Shown in pieces: positions 33,318-42,177 of a stretch of 64,000 bases of DNA; within the stretch, counting starts at the first letter, position 1; every line of letters begins with the position of its first letter. The notes beneath the pieces are model-generated. The model saw nothing but the letters and a program-made list of their open reading frames with translations. It did not search any database and was not told where the DNA came from. The DNA is from an uncultured Bacteroides sp. (lineage in GTDB: Bacteria > Bacteroidota > Bacteroidia > Bacteroidales > Bacteroidaceae): assembly GCA_959606905.1 (NCBI GenBank), contig CAUHML010000012.1, positions 1-64,000 of the forward strand, written 5' to 3'. A program made the translations under genes and the position numbers.

Positions 33318-35726
33318 ATGATAAATTACTTTTCACAAGTGATACGTAGTCAGCGGGTTAAAAAATCTCTGACACTGATAAATATAACGGGATTGTCTGT
33401 TTGTATTGCAACAGCATTGCTTATCATACTTTACGTATGGTCGGAGTTAAGCTACGATTCATTCCACAATACCGAACGTGTATATCGTGTTGAAAGCCGG
33501 TTGTATGAAGGCAAGACGCTGACAGATAACTGGGCGACTACAGCTTACGGCCATGCACCTGCAATGGCTCGTGAAATTGCAGGCATTGAGAAGTATGTCC
33601 GTGTAACAGCACAAGACCGCGAACAAGTGGTGAATTACTTCGACAGGAGATTTGCCGAAGCACATTATTGCTACACCGAACCTGCTTTTTTTGAGATATT
33701 TAATTTCCCGATAATTAGAGGAGATAAGACCGGGCAACTGGTGCGTCCTAATACGGTGGTACTGACCGAAAGTGCGGCAAATCGTTATTTTGATGAAGAA
33801 GACCCGATAGGGAAGGTGCTGACTTTCAGTACGCCTTCATCGCAGCAAAACTTTGAAGTTACCGGCGTGATAGCAGATATGCCTGTTCGTTCCCATCTGC
33901 AATATGATTTTCTACTTTCATATAGTACGATTCCCAAAGAGCGACAGGACATTTGGTACATTCACGGAGTTTATACCTATGTCCGCCTGATGTCCGGAAA
34001 ATGTCCGGAAGAGATTGAAGAGGCTTTTCTCAATATATCCGATAAGTACAAAACTGATGCCTTGAGACATAAGACTTGGGCGGTAGAACTGATACCGCTG
34101 AAAGACATTCATCTCACTCCACAAAAAGCTTATGAGAAAGAAGTGAAAGGGAGTCGGACTGCGGTTCTTATACTATTGGTGATGTCCGTTGCCCTGCTAC
34201 TGATAGGTTGGGCTAATGCCTTGAATCTGACCGTGGCACGTTTCTTGGAACGCGGACGTGAGTTCGGGTTGCGTAAGGCTTTTGGTGCTTCGCGCCGTCA
34301 GATTATTATCCAGGGACTTCTTGAATCAGGTTTCATGAATCTGTTGGCTACGCTGATAGCTCTTGGTTGGCTGGAACTTCTTTTACCCCTTGTTTATCGC
34401 TGGGCAGGGCAAAGCTTTGGGACGGATATACTTATGTTGCCTGCTTTCTGGGGAATTGTAGCCGGAGTGGTTGTTATTGGTACGTTTGTTGTAGGCTTCT
34501 ATCCTTCTTGGCTGATGGTTACTATACGTCCGTCGGAAATTATGAGGGGGAAACTGTTACACGGTAAACGTGGTAACCGGATAAGGAAAGTGCTGATTGT
34601 GGTTCAGTTTCTCGCTTCTTTTGTTCTGATTACTGGCACGTTCACAGTGATTCGGCAAGTGTGTTATATGCAAAGTGAGGCTTCCGTCGATTCTCATTCA
34701 CGTATGTTAGTCATTAAGTACCCCTCTTTCACCGAGGGATTGGCACTACGTCTGGAAAGTTTCACCAAGCGTCTGAAGCAACGGGCAGATGTAAGCCACG
34801 TAACCGTTTCAGGAGCTGTTCCCGGGGTGGAGGTAGCCAATTATTTTACCAATCGTCCTTATGGAAGTGACCCTTCGCAAGTGAAACTGATACAGATGTT
34901 TGCCGTAGATTATGATTATCTATCTGCCTATATGCCCGCTATGATTTGTGGGCGGTACTTCTCTGAGGACTTTGGCGGTGACCTCAACCGGATAGTGCTC
35001 AACGAGGAAGCAGTCAGGTTATTAGGTTATGAGTCGCCCGAAGCCGCATTGGGACAGCAGGTTAAAATGGAGGTGGTAGACGAACCGCTCGAAATTATCG
35101 GAGTGGTGAAAAACTATCACCAGCAATCGCTTTCCGTGGCTTACAAACCTATTATCTTCTTTATGAAAGAGCGAGTACCATTTATTGCAACACCTTATAT
35201 TTCAGTCCGCTTGACAGGCGAAGGAGAAGATAGTGCTTTGACGGAGATCGAGCAGATGTATCATGAATATTTTCCGACTTCTTTATTTTCTTATTTCTTT
35301 TTGAGTGATTTGAATACTTTCCTTTATAAATCAGACCGTAATTTCGGTTGGATATTTGCCAGTGCTTCTTTAATTGCCATATTTGTGGCATGTCTCGGTT
35401 TGTGGATTGTAACATTGTTTTCAACCTTATCGCGCTTGAAAGAAGTGGGTATCCGCAAGGTGCTCGGTGCAAATAAAAGCAGCCTGTTTTTTATCTTGAC
35501 CAAGGAGCTGATGTTGCTCACTATATTGGCATCTGCAATCGGTATACCCGTATCAGCAGTGTTAATGAATGGCTGGTTGGAGACGTATGCTTTCCATATT
35601 TCGCTACCTTGGTGGATATATGCAGTCGTTTTTGCGCTGTTGATGCTGATTGCGTTCCTTACTGTTTTTCAACAAGTGTGGCGCATTATCTGCTTGAAAC
35701 CGATGAGTATTTTAAAATATGAATAA
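33318..35726 (+). CDS. MacB/FtsX-like ABC permease, first copy
   Basis: The 802-residue protein has two repeats of the FtsX/MacB unit: a helix at about 20-42, a large periplasmic (MacB-PCD) domain, helices at about 285-305, 335-360 and 375-400, then a second half with a helix near 430, another periplasmic domain, and three final helices (about 675-700, 715-745, 760-785), ending MSILKYE. Such permeases do not pump across the inner membrane; they drive substrates from the periplasm through TolC. It is a paralogue of the permease two genes downstream (shared EEDPIGK and TEPAFF/AEPSFF motifs). Confidence 0.9.
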   Translation: MINYFSQVIRSQRVKKSLTLINITGLSVCIATALLIILYVWSELSYDSFHNTERVYRVESRLYEGKTLTDNWATTAYGHAPAMAREIAGIEKYVRVTAQDREQVVNYFDRRFAEAHYCYTEPAFFEIFNFPIIRGDKTGQLVRPNTVVLTESAANRYFDEEDPIGKVLTFSTPSSQQNFEVTGVIADMPVRSHLQYDFLLSYSTIPKERQDIWYIHGVYTYVRLMSGKCPEEIEEAFLNISDKYKTDALRHKTWAVELIPLKDIHLTPQKAYEKEVKGSRTAVLILLVMSVALLLIGWANALNLTVARFLERGREFGLRKAFGASRRQIIIQGLLESGFMNLLATLIALGWLELLLPLVYRWAGQSFGTDILMLPAFWGIVAGVVVIGTFVVGFYPSWLMVTIRPSEIMRGKLLHGKRGNRIRKVLIVVQFLASFVLITGTFTVIRQVCYMQSEASVDSHSRMLVIKYPSFTEGLALRLESFTKRLKQRADVSHVTVSGAVPGVEVANYFTNRPYGSDPSQVKLIQMFAVDYDYLSAYMPAMICGRYFSEDFGGDLNRIVLNEEAVRLLGYESPEAALGQQVKMEVVDEPLEIIGVVKNYHQQSLSVAYKPIIFFMKERVPFIATPYISVRLTGEGEDSALTEIEQMYHEYFPTSLFSYFFLSDLNTFLYKSDRNFGWIFASASLIAIFVACLGLWIVTLFSTLSRLKEVGIRKVLGANKSSLFFILTKELMLLTILASAIGIPVSAVLMNGWLETYAFHISLPWWIYAVVFALLMLIAFLTVFQQVWRIICLKPMSILKYE

Positions 35727-35747
35727 CTAATAAATATTGAACTGATT

Positions 35748-36464
35748 ATGATTAAGACTGAAAAACTGACAAAACTCTTCGCAACCGAAGAAGTGCAGAC
35801 AAAGGCATTGAACGAAGTCACTTTACAAGTGGAACAAGGGGAGTTTGTTGCTATAATGGGCCCTTCGGGATGCGGTAAGTCAACACTGCTGAATATTTTG
35901 GGTACACTCGATTCTCCAACTTCCGGCTCTTATTTCTTTGAAGGAAAACAGGTGGATAAAATGAATGAGAACCAATTGACTGCCCTCAGGAAAGGTAATC
36001 TCGGCTTTATCTTTCAGAGTTTCAACTTGATTGACGAGCTGACCGTATGTGAGAATGTAGAATTACCCCTTATCTATATAGGCGTCAAAGCCAATGAACG
36101 TAAAGAAAGAGTAAAGAAAGTACTCGAGAAAGTAAACCTGCTGCATCGTGCCAACCATTATCCACAGCAATTGTCCGGTGGACAGCAACAGCGCGTAGCT
36201 ATTGCTCGTGCCGTAGTGACGGACTGTAAATTGCTTCTCGCTGACGAACCTACCGGAAATTTGGATTCGGTGAACGGTATAGAAGTAATGGAACTATTGA
36301 GTGAACTGAATGCTCAGGGAACTACTATCATCATCGTTACCCACTCTCAACGGGATGCAATGTACGCACACCGCGTCATTCAATTATTAGACGGACAAAT
36401 CGTAGCCGAAAACGTCAACCGCCCGCTGGGAAAAAATATGTCAGCTAAAAATGAAACTGTATGA
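35748..36464 (+). CDS. MacB/LolD-type ABC transporter ATPase
   Basis: The 238-residue protein has Walker [11 protein letters not shown], the Q-loop [14 protein letters not shown], signature [14 protein letters not shown], Walker [13 protein letters not shown] and the switch His in IVTHSQRDA. The [14 protein letters not shown] stretch is typical of the LolD/MacB group. It must power both flanking permeases. Its stop overlaps the start of the next permease by 4 bases (ATGA). Confidence 0.96.
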   Translation: MIKTEKLTKLFATEEVQTKALNEVTLQVEQGEFVAIMGPSGCGKSTLLNILGTLDSPTSGSYFFEGKQVDKMNENQLTALRKGNLGFIFQSFNLIDELTVCENVELPLIYIGVKANERKERVKKVLEKVNLLHRANHYPQQLSGGQQQRVAIARAVVTDCKLLLADEPTGNLDSVNGIEVMELLSELNAQGTTIIIVTHSQRDAMYAHRVIQLLDGQIVAENVNRPLGKNMSAKNETV

Positions 36465-38881
36465 TAGGAAATTACTGGAATAGTGCTTGGCGGAATCTGA
36501 TGAAACGGAAAAGGTTCAGTTTCATTAATATATTCGGACTGGCGATTGGTATGGCATCGGCACTGCTGATTCTTACCTACGTGACTTTTGAATTCAGCTT
36601 TGATAAAATGCACACAAAGTATGACCATATCTACCGTGTGCAAAGTACGTTTCACGAAGGGGAAGTGCTGACCGACTACTGGGCAAGCAGCTCCTTCGGA
36701 TATGGTTCGGCAATGAAAGAGAACCTTGCCGGAATAGAGGATTATACCCGAATCGGCTCCCTACTCCAGCCGGAACAAATAGTGAAATACGGTGAACTGA
36801 CCTTGCGGGAGAATCAGATAGCGTATGCCGAACCCAGCTTTTTTCGCCTTTTTGATTTCGAACTTTTGAAAGGCGATAAGAAAACCTGTCTCTCCATGCC
36901 GGGGCAAGTGGTAATCACCGAACGCATTGCTAGTAAATATTTCAAGGACGAAGACCCTATCGGGAAGATATTCATCTTTACCGGCGCATACGACAAGATA
37001 TCGTGTGAAGTGACCGGAGTGATGAAAGAAATGCCTTCCAACTCGCATATACATTATAGTTTTCTGATTTCGTATAAATCTCTGCCTAAATATATGCAGG
37101 AATATTGGTACAAACACGAGGCTTATACCTACGTCCTGCTTGACTCTCCCGAAAGGAAAGCGGAAATAGAGAGAGAATTTCCTGTAATGGCGGAAAAGTA
37201 CAAGACGGATGAAGCCTTGAAAAACAAGACATGGGGAGTCTTTTTAATCCCTCTGGCAGATATACACCTCACTCCGCAGGTAGGATACGAAGCGGAGACG
37301 AAAGGAAACCGTTCTTCTATGATTGCCTTGATTTTTGCTGCTATTGCTATTTTGGCTATTGCCTGGATAAACTATATAAACCTCACCGTAGCCCGTTCAA
37401 TGGAGCGTGCCAAAGAAGTGGGAGTTAGGCGGGTAGTGGGAGCTTTCCGCAAGCAGTTGATTCATCAATTTTTGTTTGAAGCATTAGTGATGAACCTGAT
37501 AGCTTTTGTACTCGCCGTTGGCTTGATAGAATTGGTTCTTCCGTACTTTAATCAATTGGTAGGCCGTACCGTTACCTTCTCCGTTTGGCTGATAGATTAT
37601 TGGTGGATTTTATTGATTCTTGTTTTCATCATCGGGATATTCCTTTCTGGATATTATCCGGCATTGGCTTTGCTGAATCGGAAACCAATTATGTTGTTGA
37701 AGGGGAAATTCTTGCATAGTAAATCCGGAGAACGGACACGGAAAGTTTTGGTTATCATTCAATATATGGCTTCAATGATATTGTTGTGCGGCACATTGAT
37801 TGTCTTTGCACAGTTGAGCTTTATGCGCAGCCAGTCTTTGGGAGTTAAGACCAATCAGACATTGGTGGTCAAGTTTCCTGGGCATACCGAGGGACTGAAT
37901 ACGAAACTGGAAGCTATGAAAAAAACGATAGCACGTCTTCCGTTGGTATATCAAGTCACTTTCTCCGGCGCTGTGCCGGGCGAGGAAGTAGCGACTTTCC
38001 TTTCCAACCGCCGTACCAATGATGCTCTGAAGCAGAATCGCCTGTATGAGATGCTTGCCTGTGACCCCGATTATGTGGATGCCTATGGATTGCAAGTTGT
38101 GGCCGGAAGAAATTTCTCGGAAGACTATGGAGATGATGTAGACAAACTGGTGATTAACGAAACGGCTGTGCGTAACCTGGGCTTTACATCTAATGATGAG
38201 GCTATAGGGGAGTTGGTGAACGTTGAATGTACTGATGCCCCGATGCAGATTATTGGAGTAGTGAAAGATTATCACCAACAGGCATTGAGCAAGAATTATA
38301 CACCTATCATGTTGATTCATAAAGATAAGATTGCCTGGTTACCACAACGTTATATCTCTATCGTAATGACTTCCGGCGATCCTCGTGAATTGGTATCACA
38401 GGTGCATGAGATTTGGAATCAATATTTTGCGGATTCCAGTTTCGATTACTTTTTCCTCGACCAATTCTTCGACCACCAGTATCGTCAGGATGAGGTGTTT
38501 GGTGTAATGATTGGCGCTTTTACCGGTTTGGCTATTTTCATTTCCTGTTTGGGACTTTGGATACTGGTCATGTTTTCATGTTCCACACGTACCAAAGAAA
38601 TGGGGATACGTAAAGTTCTCGGGGCTTCCCGTTGGACACTCTTCTATCAGTTGGTTAAGGGATTCTTTCTGTTAATTCTGATAGCAGTTGTTATTGCTTT
38701 GCCACTAGCTTGGTTTAGTATGAATGCCTGGTTGAGCCATTATGCTTTCCGCACAGATTTGAAAGCATGGTTCTTTATTATGCCTGTATTGCTAATGTTG
38801 TTTATCTCATTTATAACAGTAGCTTTCCAGACCATAAAGATAATAATGAGCAAACCTGCCCGCTCTTTACGATATGAATAA
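36461..38881 (+). CDS. MacB/FtsX-like ABC permease, second copy
   Basis: The 806-residue protein has the same double FtsX layout as the copy upstream, with matching helices and periplasmic domains (SFINIFGLAIGMASALLIL at the start, GIRKVLGASRWTLFYQLV before the last two helices, ending SLRYE). Two different permeases on either side of one ATPase suggest a heterodimer. Small peptides, lipids or antimicrobial compounds are typical substrates of the class; nothing here decides. A weak hairpin (38900-38917) follows the stop. Confidence 0.92.
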   Translation: MIGNYWNSAWRNLMKRKRFSFINIFGLAIGMASALLILTYVTFEFSFDKMHTKYDHIYRVQSTFHEGEVLTDYWASSSFGYGSAMKENLAGIEDYTRIGSLLQPEQIVKYGELTLRENQIAYAEPSFFRLFDFELLKGDKKTCLSMPGQVVITERIASKYFKDEDPIGKIFIFTGAYDKISCEVTGVMKEMPSNSHIHYSFLISYKSLPKYMQEYWYKHEAYTYVLLDSPERKAEIEREFPVMAEKYKTDEALKNKTWGVFLIPLADIHLTPQVGYEAETKGNRSSMIALIFAAIAILAIAWINYINLTVARSMERAKEVGVRRVVGAFRKQLIHQFLFEALVMNLIAFVLAVGLIELVLPYFNQLVGRTVTFSVWLIDYWWILLILVFIIGIFLSGYYPALALLNRKPIMLLKGKFLHSKSGERTRKVLVIIQYMASMILLCGTLIVFAQLSFMRSQSLGVKTNQTLVVKFPGHTEGLNTKLEAMKKTIARLPLVYQVTFSGAVPGEEVATFLSNRRTNDALKQNRLYEMLACDPDYVDAYGLQVVAGRNFSEDYGDDVDKLVINETAVRNLGFTSNDEAIGELVNVECTDAPMQIIGVVKDYHQQALSKNYTPIMLIHKDKIAWLPQRYISIVMTSGDPRELVSQVHEIWNQYFADSSFDYFFLDQFFDHQYRQDEVFGVMIGAFTGLAIFISCLGLWILVMFSCSTRTKEMGIRKVLGASRWTLFYQLVKGFFLLILIAVVIALPLAWFSMNAWLSHYAFRTDLKAWFFIMPVLLMLFISFITVAFQTIKIIMSKPARSLRYE

Positions 38882-38997
38882 TCTCTGAATCACTCAATAG
38901 GATATTCGTTAATATCCAATTTGATTTATGTTAAATGTTAACGAGACTATTACTTTTATTAAACCATGTTATAAGATGCGTTGCTTTACTCCGAAAA

Positions 38998-39028
38998 TTT
39001 GGAGATATGCTGAAAGTCCGTATCTTTG
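38998..39028 (+). promoter_or_regulatory. Promoter of the second candidate small RNA
   Basis: TTTG at 38998-39001 and TATCTTTG at 39021-39028 are separated by 19 nt, a near-ideal Bacteroidetes promoter with no gene behind it. Confidence 0.75.
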
Positions 39029-39033
39029 AAATA

Positions 39034-39101
39034 TGTTTTTCATAGTATTAGATTTAAGGTTAACAAAAAGATTGGCTATCTGGGATAGATAGCCTTTTTT
39101 T
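39034..39101 (+). ncRNA. Candidate small RNA, about 68 nt
   Basis: The unit runs from a strong promoter to a strong terminator within about 70 nt between the exporter operon and the sialic acid locus. A 19-codon frame starting ATGTTTTTCATAG runs into the terminator stem, so it is unlikely to be a real protein. No known family recognised. From 39102 to 39250 only A+T-rich sequence is seen. Confidence 0.55.
39074..39101 (+). terminator. Intrinsic terminator of the second candidate small RNA
   Basis: GGCTATCT (39074-39081) and AGATAGCC (39087-39094) form a perfect 8-bp stem with a 5-nt loop, followed by seven T. Confidence 0.9.
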
Positions 39102-39250
39102 ATGCTTTTTAGTTTCCTTCTATTTTTCACAAGTATATCTAATTTCCTAATTCTTTTTCGTTTGTGTTCTAAAGTATGTTTTTCAACACATATGCTTATT
39201 TTTCTATTGTTTTCTTCTTGCATTCTAAAAAAAATCTCTTAATATTGCAT

Positions 39251-39279
39251 TTGTATTATTTGTCGGACAAATAATACAA
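39251..39279. promoter_or_regulatory. Perfect 29-bp palindrome, likely operator of the GntR regulator
   Basis: The two 14-bp arms (left arm TTGTATTATTTGTC) are exact complements around a single G. The centre TTGTCGGACAA fits the TNGTnnnACNA operator pattern of FadR-type GntR proteins. It ends 19 bp before the regulator ATG. Confidence 0.8.
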
Positions 39280-39298
39280 ATAATAAAAATCTAATGAT

Positions 39299-40051
39299 AT
39301 GAAGATAGAAATCAATCAAACAACGTTAATTGATCAGGTAGAAGACAGCCTGCTTACCTATTTCAAAAAGAATGATTTAGGACGCGGGGATTCTATTCCT
39401 AATGAGAATAGTCTGGCTGCAGAACTGGGAGTTGCAAGGAGTGTTGTCAGAGAGGCACTGAGCCGTCTGAAGATGATGGGGTTGATTCACGCACGTCCTC
39501 GTAAGGGGATGGTTCTGACAGAGCCTTCCATTTTGGGAGGAATGAAAAGAGTGATAGATCCCCGTGTTTTAAGTGAAGAAACAATTTTGGATTTGTTGGA
39601 TTTCAGAATTGCACTTGAAATAGGAATATCAACTGATATTTTCCGTAAGATAACTCCTAAAGATATTGAGGAACTGAGCGAAATCGTAAAAATGGGAATC
39701 GTTTTTGAAAATAACGAATACGCGTTAATTAGTGAATCGGCTTTTCATACGAAACTATATAAAATAACCGGGAATAAAATCATATCTGAATTTCAGGAAA
39801 TCATTCATCCTATACTTGTCTATGTGAAAGAGAAATTCAAAGATTATTTGAAACCTATAAATATAGAAATGAGCAAAAGCGGTCGGATAGCTACTCATGC
39901 TGATTTGCTGGACTTTATCAAGAAAGGGGACGAGAAGGGTTACCGGGATGCTATCGAAAGACATTTTGAGGTCTATAAAATTTTCAAGGTAAACCGAAGT
40001 CAGGAATTGATGGCTGAGAAGGCAGAAAGTGAAAAGGTAGAAGGTATATGA
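39299..40051 (+). CDS. FadR-subfamily GntR transcriptional regulator of the sialic acid locus
   Basis: The 250-residue protein has an N-terminal winged helix (about 12-80, SLAAELGVARSVVREALSRL then GLIHARPRKGMVL) and an all-helical FCD ligand domain (about 95-235) with metal-site histidines in FHTKLY, THADLLD and RHFEVY. NanR of E. coli is of this subfamily and responds to sialic acid, so it is likely to repress or control the following genes with N-acetylneuraminate as ligand. The mutarotase gene overlaps its stop by 4 bases. A perfect palindrome lies in front of it. Confidence 0.9.
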   Translation: MKIEINQTTLIDQVEDSLLTYFKKNDLGRGDSIPNENSLAAELGVARSVVREALSRLKMMGLIHARPRKGMVLTEPSILGGMKRVIDPRVLSEETILDLLDFRIALEIGISTDIFRKITPKDIEELSEIVKMGIVFENNEYALISESAFHTKLYKITGNKIISEFQEIIHPILVYVKEKFKDYLKPINIEMSKSGRIATHADLLDFIKKGDEKGYRDAIERHFEVYKIFKVNRSQELMAEKAESEKVEGI

Positions 40052-41121
40052 AAAGGCGGCATCTGATAATTTTATGTTTATCCTTAATTTTATTGCTAAT
40101 GAATACATCTTGTTTTAGAAAAGAAGAAAAGAGGATAGAGGCACAATGGGAAAATACATTGTTGCTTCCGGGATGTGCCGGCATGCCGGAGAACGTCGGA
40201 TTAGCAGGTGCATATTCCGGGATAGTGGAAGGCAAGTTGCTTGTGTTGGGTGGAGCTAACTTTCCTGATAAGTATCCTTGGGAGGGAGGTCTTAAGACTT
40301 GGTGGGCTACTTTATATAGCTACAACTTGGATACAGAGGAATGGACTGTATATGATGATTTCCTTGACCGTCCGCTTGCTTATGGGGTTTCAATAAGTTT
40401 GCCGGAAGGTTTATTGTGTATCGGTGGATGTGACCATGCGCGGTGTAGCGATAAAGTATTTCTGATAAAAAAAGAAATAGATTCATTTGTGATAGATTCT
40501 GTCAGTTATCCTTCTTTACCGGTTCCATTGGCTAATGCAGCGGGGGCTATTTGTGATAATTGCATTTATATTGCTGGGGGGCAGGAGTCTATGGTAAATG
40601 AACGGTCAACTCATCATTTCTATATGCTTGATTTGCATCATAAGGAGCAAGGATGGCAGGTAATGCCGGGTTGGGATGGTCCTTCTCTTTCTTATGCGGT
40701 AGGCGTCGCTCAAAGAGGACGGTTTTACCTCTTTAGTGGAAGAAGCTATGCACCGGATGAGTTGATGACGGAATATACGGAAGGATATGTATTTGAACCG
40801 GGTACTGGGAAATGGAATAAAATGACCGGTTCTTTCCCGGTGATGGCGGGTACGGCCATACCTTATGGAGAAGACAAGATTTTGATACTGGGAGGAGTGG
40901 AGGAAATTTTGCCGACATCTCCCAAGCACCCGGGATTTAGCCGTAAACTTCGGGTGGTCAGTACGGACATGAATGCTTTGGTAGCTTTGTTCGATTGTTC
41001 ATACCCTATTCCCGTTACAACGAATGCTGTTTCTATTGGAAATCAGGTATTTGTAGTAAGTGGCGAGATACAACCCGGCATACGAACACCGTTAATTTTG
41101 AAAGGAACTTTCCGAAAGTGA
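40048..41121 (+). CDS. nanM: Cyclically permuted mutarotase family protein, NanM-like lipoprotein
   Basis: The 357-residue protein has a lipoprotein-type signal (LLLMNTSC at about 15-22) and a kelch-type beta-propeller: repeated GG turns followed by Y/W positions (KLLVLGGANFPD, GLLCIGGCDHARCSD, CIYIAGGQES, ILILGGVEE). The family includes NanM, the N-acetylneuraminate mutarotase that speeds alpha to beta conversion of free sialic acid in the periplasm. Placement between the NanR-like regulator and nanA supports this role. It overlaps the regulator gene by 4 bases. Confidence 0.88.
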   Translation: MKRRHLIILCLSLILLLMNTSCFRKEEKRIEAQWENTLLLPGCAGMPENVGLAGAYSGIVEGKLLVLGGANFPDKYPWEGGLKTWWATLYSYNLDTEEWTVYDDFLDRPLAYGVSISLPEGLLCIGGCDHARCSDKVFLIKKEIDSFVIDSVSYPSLPVPLANAAGAICDNCIYIAGGQESMVNERSTHHFYMLDLHHKEQGWQVMPGWDGPSLSYAVGVAQRGRFYLFSGRSYAPDELMTEYTEGYVFEPGTGKWNKMTGSFPVMAGTAIPYGEDKILILGGVEEILPTSPKHPGFSRKLRVVSTDMNALVALFDCSYPIPVTTNAVSIGNQVFVVSGEIQPGIRTPLILKGTFRK

Positions 41122-41147
41122 AATATAATAATCTAATTAAATGCATT

Positions 41148-42059
41148 ATGAACAATTATGAAAGACTGGAAGGTATGGTTGCGGCCACCTTCACCCCAAT
41201 GGATGAAAATGGGGACGTGAATTTATCTGTTATTGATAAATATGCTGATTGGATAGCATCAACTCCTGTAAAAGGGGTATTTGTGTGTGGTACGACTGGT
41301 GAATTTTCTTCGTTGACTATTGACGAGCGTAAGGCGGTTCTTGAAAAATGGGTAGCCTCTGCTGCTAAACGTTTTAAAGTGATTGCACATGTCGGTTCAA
41401 ACTGTCAACGAGACGCAATGGAACTGGCAAGCCACGCGGCACAAACTGGAGCTGATGCTATCGCTTCAATAGCACCTTCTTTTTTCAAGCCGGGAACGGT
41501 AGATGAACTGGTCGATTTTTTTGCACCGATTTGCCGGGCCGCCAGTGAGTTGCCTTTCTATTATTATAATATGCCGTCAATCACAGGGGTTAACTTGCCG
41601 GTAGATAAATTTTTGATAGAAGGCAAGAAGAAAATACCAAATTTGGTAGGAACGAAGTTTACTCATAATAACCTGATGGAGATGGGGGCTTGTATCGATT
41701 TGGAGCAGCATAAGTTTGAAGTATTACATGGCTTTGATGAGATTCTGATTGCCGGTTTATCTATGGGAGCAGTGGCAGGTGTGGGAAGTACATATAATTA
41801 TATCCCTAATGTCTATCATGCCATTTTCGAATCAATGAAGAAAAATGAGGTGGAAACAGCACGTGCCTGGCAGATGAAATCGATACGTACAGTGGAAGTG
41901 ATTATTAAATATGGTGGCGGCGTACGTGGTGGTAAAGCTATCATGAAACTTATAGGTCTTGATTGCGGCAGTTGCCGGTTACCGATAAAAGCTTTTTCAA
42001 CGGAAGAGTATGAAAAACTAAAAGGTGATTTGGATGCGATAAAATTCTTTGAATTTTAA
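41148..42059 (+). CDS. nanA: N-acetylneuraminate lyase
   Basis: The 303-residue protein is a DapA/NanA-type (beta/alpha)8 aldolase: VAATFTPMDENGDVN, the GTTGEFSSL loop, YYNMPSITGVNLP with the catalytic Tyr, and the Schiff-base Lys in LVGTKFTHNNL. GEFSSL and the TG(V) context are those of NanA rather than of dihydrodipicolinate synthase. It splits N-acetylneuraminate into N-acetylmannosamine and pyruvate in the cytoplasm. The frame is open for 51 codons upstream, inside the mutarotase gene, but homology begins at the ATG at 41148, 26 bp after that gene ends. Confidence 0.94.
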   Translation: MNNYERLEGMVAATFTPMDENGDVNLSVIDKYADWIASTPVKGVFVCGTTGEFSSLTIDERKAVLEKWVASAAKRFKVIAHVGSNCQRDAMELASHAAQTGADAIASIAPSFFKPGTVDELVDFFAPICRAASELPFYYYNMPSITGVNLPVDKFLIEGKKKIPNLVGTKFTHNNLMEMGACIDLEQHKFEVLHGFDEILIAGLSMGAVAGVGSTYNYIPNVYHAIFESMKKNEVETARAWQMKSIRTVEVIIKYGGGVRGGKAIMKLIGLDCGSCRLPIKAFSTEEYEKLKGDLDAIKFFEF

Positions 42060-42071
42060 TGATAAGAAAGA

Positions 42072-42130
42072 GGAGATGACAGTAAAAGTGTATTGCTGGG
42101 GTTTAGCTACTTTACTTCCTGTCTATCTCC
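42072..42130 (+). promoter_or_regulatory. Long hairpin between nanA and the sialidase gene
   Basis: GGAGATGACAG (from 42072) pairs with CTGTCTATCTCC (42119-42130) with one bulge; a second inner segment (AGTAAAAGTG against TACTTTACTT) also pairs in part. About 60 nt in all, with no U tract. It may protect or process the mRNA or lower expression of the genes downstream. Confidence 0.55.
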
Positions 42131-42177
42131 CCCTAATCTAGTTAAATGCGTTCAAATTTACCTAAAATAAAGATACT

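Noticed and set aside
37772..38320. 182-codon antisense frame inside the second permease
   Set aside because: Shadow of the permease coding strand; no promoter or family signature.
38969..39223. 84-codon minus-strand frame in the gap before the GntR gene
   Set aside because: Rich in Lys from A+T-rich sequence, runs through the strong plus-strand promoter and terminator, and has no promoter of its own.
40995..41147. 51-codon N-terminal extension of NanA inside the mutarotase gene
   Set aside because: It overlaps a well-supported gene in another frame, and aldolase homology starts at the ATG at 41148.
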